From NCBI RefSeq assembly GCF_003051055.1, contig NZ_QAON01000004.1, positions 1 through 64,000 on the forward strand: DNA of 64,000 nucleotides. Reading direction: 5' to 3'. A model generated the notes under the pieces. That model did not search any database, was not told where the DNA came from, and worked only from the letters and a program-made list of their open reading frames with translations. This stretch comes from Agitococcus lubricus. GTDB lineage: Bacteria; Pseudomonadota; Gammaproteobacteria; Pseudomonadales; Moraxellaceae. A program made the position numbers and the translations under genes. Shown here in pieces: positions 63,221 through 64,000 of this stretch. Numbering within the stretch: position 1 is the stretch's first letter; every line of letters starts with the position of its first letter.

Positions 63221-64000
63221 TTATTTATGCTCCAAACCTTGAGCGTGTGTGGCTTTGCTGAGCGTATTTTTTGTCTTAAACACCTTACTTAAATCATCAA
63301 ACAAGGTATATAAAACTGGCACTACCACTAAGGTTAAAATGGTTGAGGTTAATACCCCACCAATCAAGGCATGAGCCATTGGCGCACGTTGTTCTGAGCC
63401 TTCACCTAAGCCTAAAGCTAAAGGCAACATGCCAACCACCATCGCCGCCGTGGTCATTAAAATGGGACGTAAACGGGTGCGTGCAGCCACTAAAATGGCT
63501 TGTTCACGGTTCATACCCTCTTTAATTGAATGCTGAATAAAATCGACCAATAAGATGGCATTTTTAGTCACCAAGCCCATAAGCATGACAATACCGATTA
63601 AGGAGAAAATATTGAGCGTGCTTTTGCATACAAACAACGCCAAAAACACACCAATCAACGATAAAGGCAATGAAGACATAATCGTTAAGGGATGAATAAA
63701 ACTATTAAATTGCGCACCCAACACAAAATAAATAAACAACACCGCCAAAATTAACGCAGTTTTGGCATAACCCATAGACTCATCCATGTCTTTGTTTTGG
63801 CCTTGAATTTGGAAACGGTAACCTGCTGGCAATTGCATTTGACTGGCTACTTCACGCATATCTGCCCCGACATCACCCGCAGGACGGCCTTGAACATTCG
63901 CCGAGAACAACACTTCACGGTATAAATTACGGCGATTAATTTGTGATGCGCCTTGGGCATCATCAATTCTCGCCACTTCACCCAACATCACCATTTCAGG
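63221..64000 (-). CDS. RND efflux permease (HAE1/AcrB family), 3' part
   Basis: Only the C-terminal 259 or so residues are in the window; the gene continues past the right edge. Visible features are the end of the docking/porter region (VLFSANVQGRPAGDVGADM), the membrane block from ALILAVLFIYFVLGAQF, the conserved GIVMLMGLVTKNAILLVDF and RLRPILMTTAAMVVGMLPLALG. These are typical of proton-driven RND drug exporters, which pair with a membrane-fusion protein and TolC. The substrate cannot be read. An SMR-like gene follows after one base. Confidence 0.93.
   Translation of the reverse strand, partial: PEMVMLGEVARIDDAQGASQINRRNLYREVLFSANVQGRPAGDVGADMREVASQMQLPAGYRFQIQGQNKDMDESMGYAKTALILAVLFIYFVLGAQFNSFIHPLTIMSSLPLSLIGVFLALFVCKSTLNIFSLIGIVMLMGLVTKNAILLVDFIQHSIKEGMNREQAILVAARTRLRPILMTTAAMVVGMLPLALGLGEGSEQRAPMAHALIGGVLTSTILTLVVVPVLYTLFDDLSKVFKTKNTLSKATHAQGLEHK

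Overview
The window looks like a chromosomal segment of a gammaproteobacterium of moderate GC. The order tyrS-anmK-erpA beside an rRNA operon, the serB/ahpA divergence, an alanine-racemase-fold ornithine decarboxylase, a phasin and the tolC-nudF-cpdA-yqiA-parE block suggest Pseudomonadales, perhaps Moraxellaceae. This is inference from gene content and order; no 16S sequence is in the window. Nearly all genes read as housekeeping core.

Layout. 1-390: tandem promoters and boxA-like leader of an rRNA operon that runs off the left edge. 0.4-9.6 kb: tyrS, anmK, erpA, a solute-binding-like periplasmic protein, a phasin, purEK, two membrane proteins and mpl. 9.6-10.8 kb: a MITE-like element and a small AbiEii-type nucleotidyltransferase module flanked by near-identical terminators. 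10.8-20.5 kb: ppa, a membrane diguanylate cyclase, a two-component system with a small secreted protein, cysK, a Kef-type antiporter and a START protein, with more non-autonomous mobile elements between them. 20.8-33.1 kb: speC, carbonic anhydrase, a YiiX-like hydrolase, ppnP, a molybdopterin oxidoreductase, an HDAC-family gene paired with an unknown gene, an orphan TfpX/TfpZ-like gene, serB and ahpA.

33.2-58.2 kb is the conserved topoisomerase IV neighbourhood (parC ... parE-yqiA-cpdA-nudF, then thiC and tolC). It is split between parC and parE by one 13.9-kb gene for a predicted 4622-residue exported protein. That protein has Calx-beta-like, DUF11-like and Cna-B/SdrD-like parts and dozens of beta-sandwich-like repeats, including two arrays of exactly four 318-bp units and one array of five 339/357-bp units. 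It is the most unusual item here. 58.3-64 kb holds a three-gene operon of secreted DUF1566 and lipoprotein genes, a DUF6502-like gene, a glycine-zipper protein with a His-rich tail, an SMR-like membrane protein and the 3' part of an RND efflux pump.

Two families of short non-autonomous elements are recognisable by eye. One has terminal repeats resembling GGGTCTGTTGACGTTT and TA target duplications (three copies; one supplies the stop codon of mpl). The other has TAATGC..GTCAG.TAA ends (two copies). A TTCGACTCCGCTCA hairpin recurs inside members of both. No tRNA, CRISPR array, prophage or complete IS was seen.
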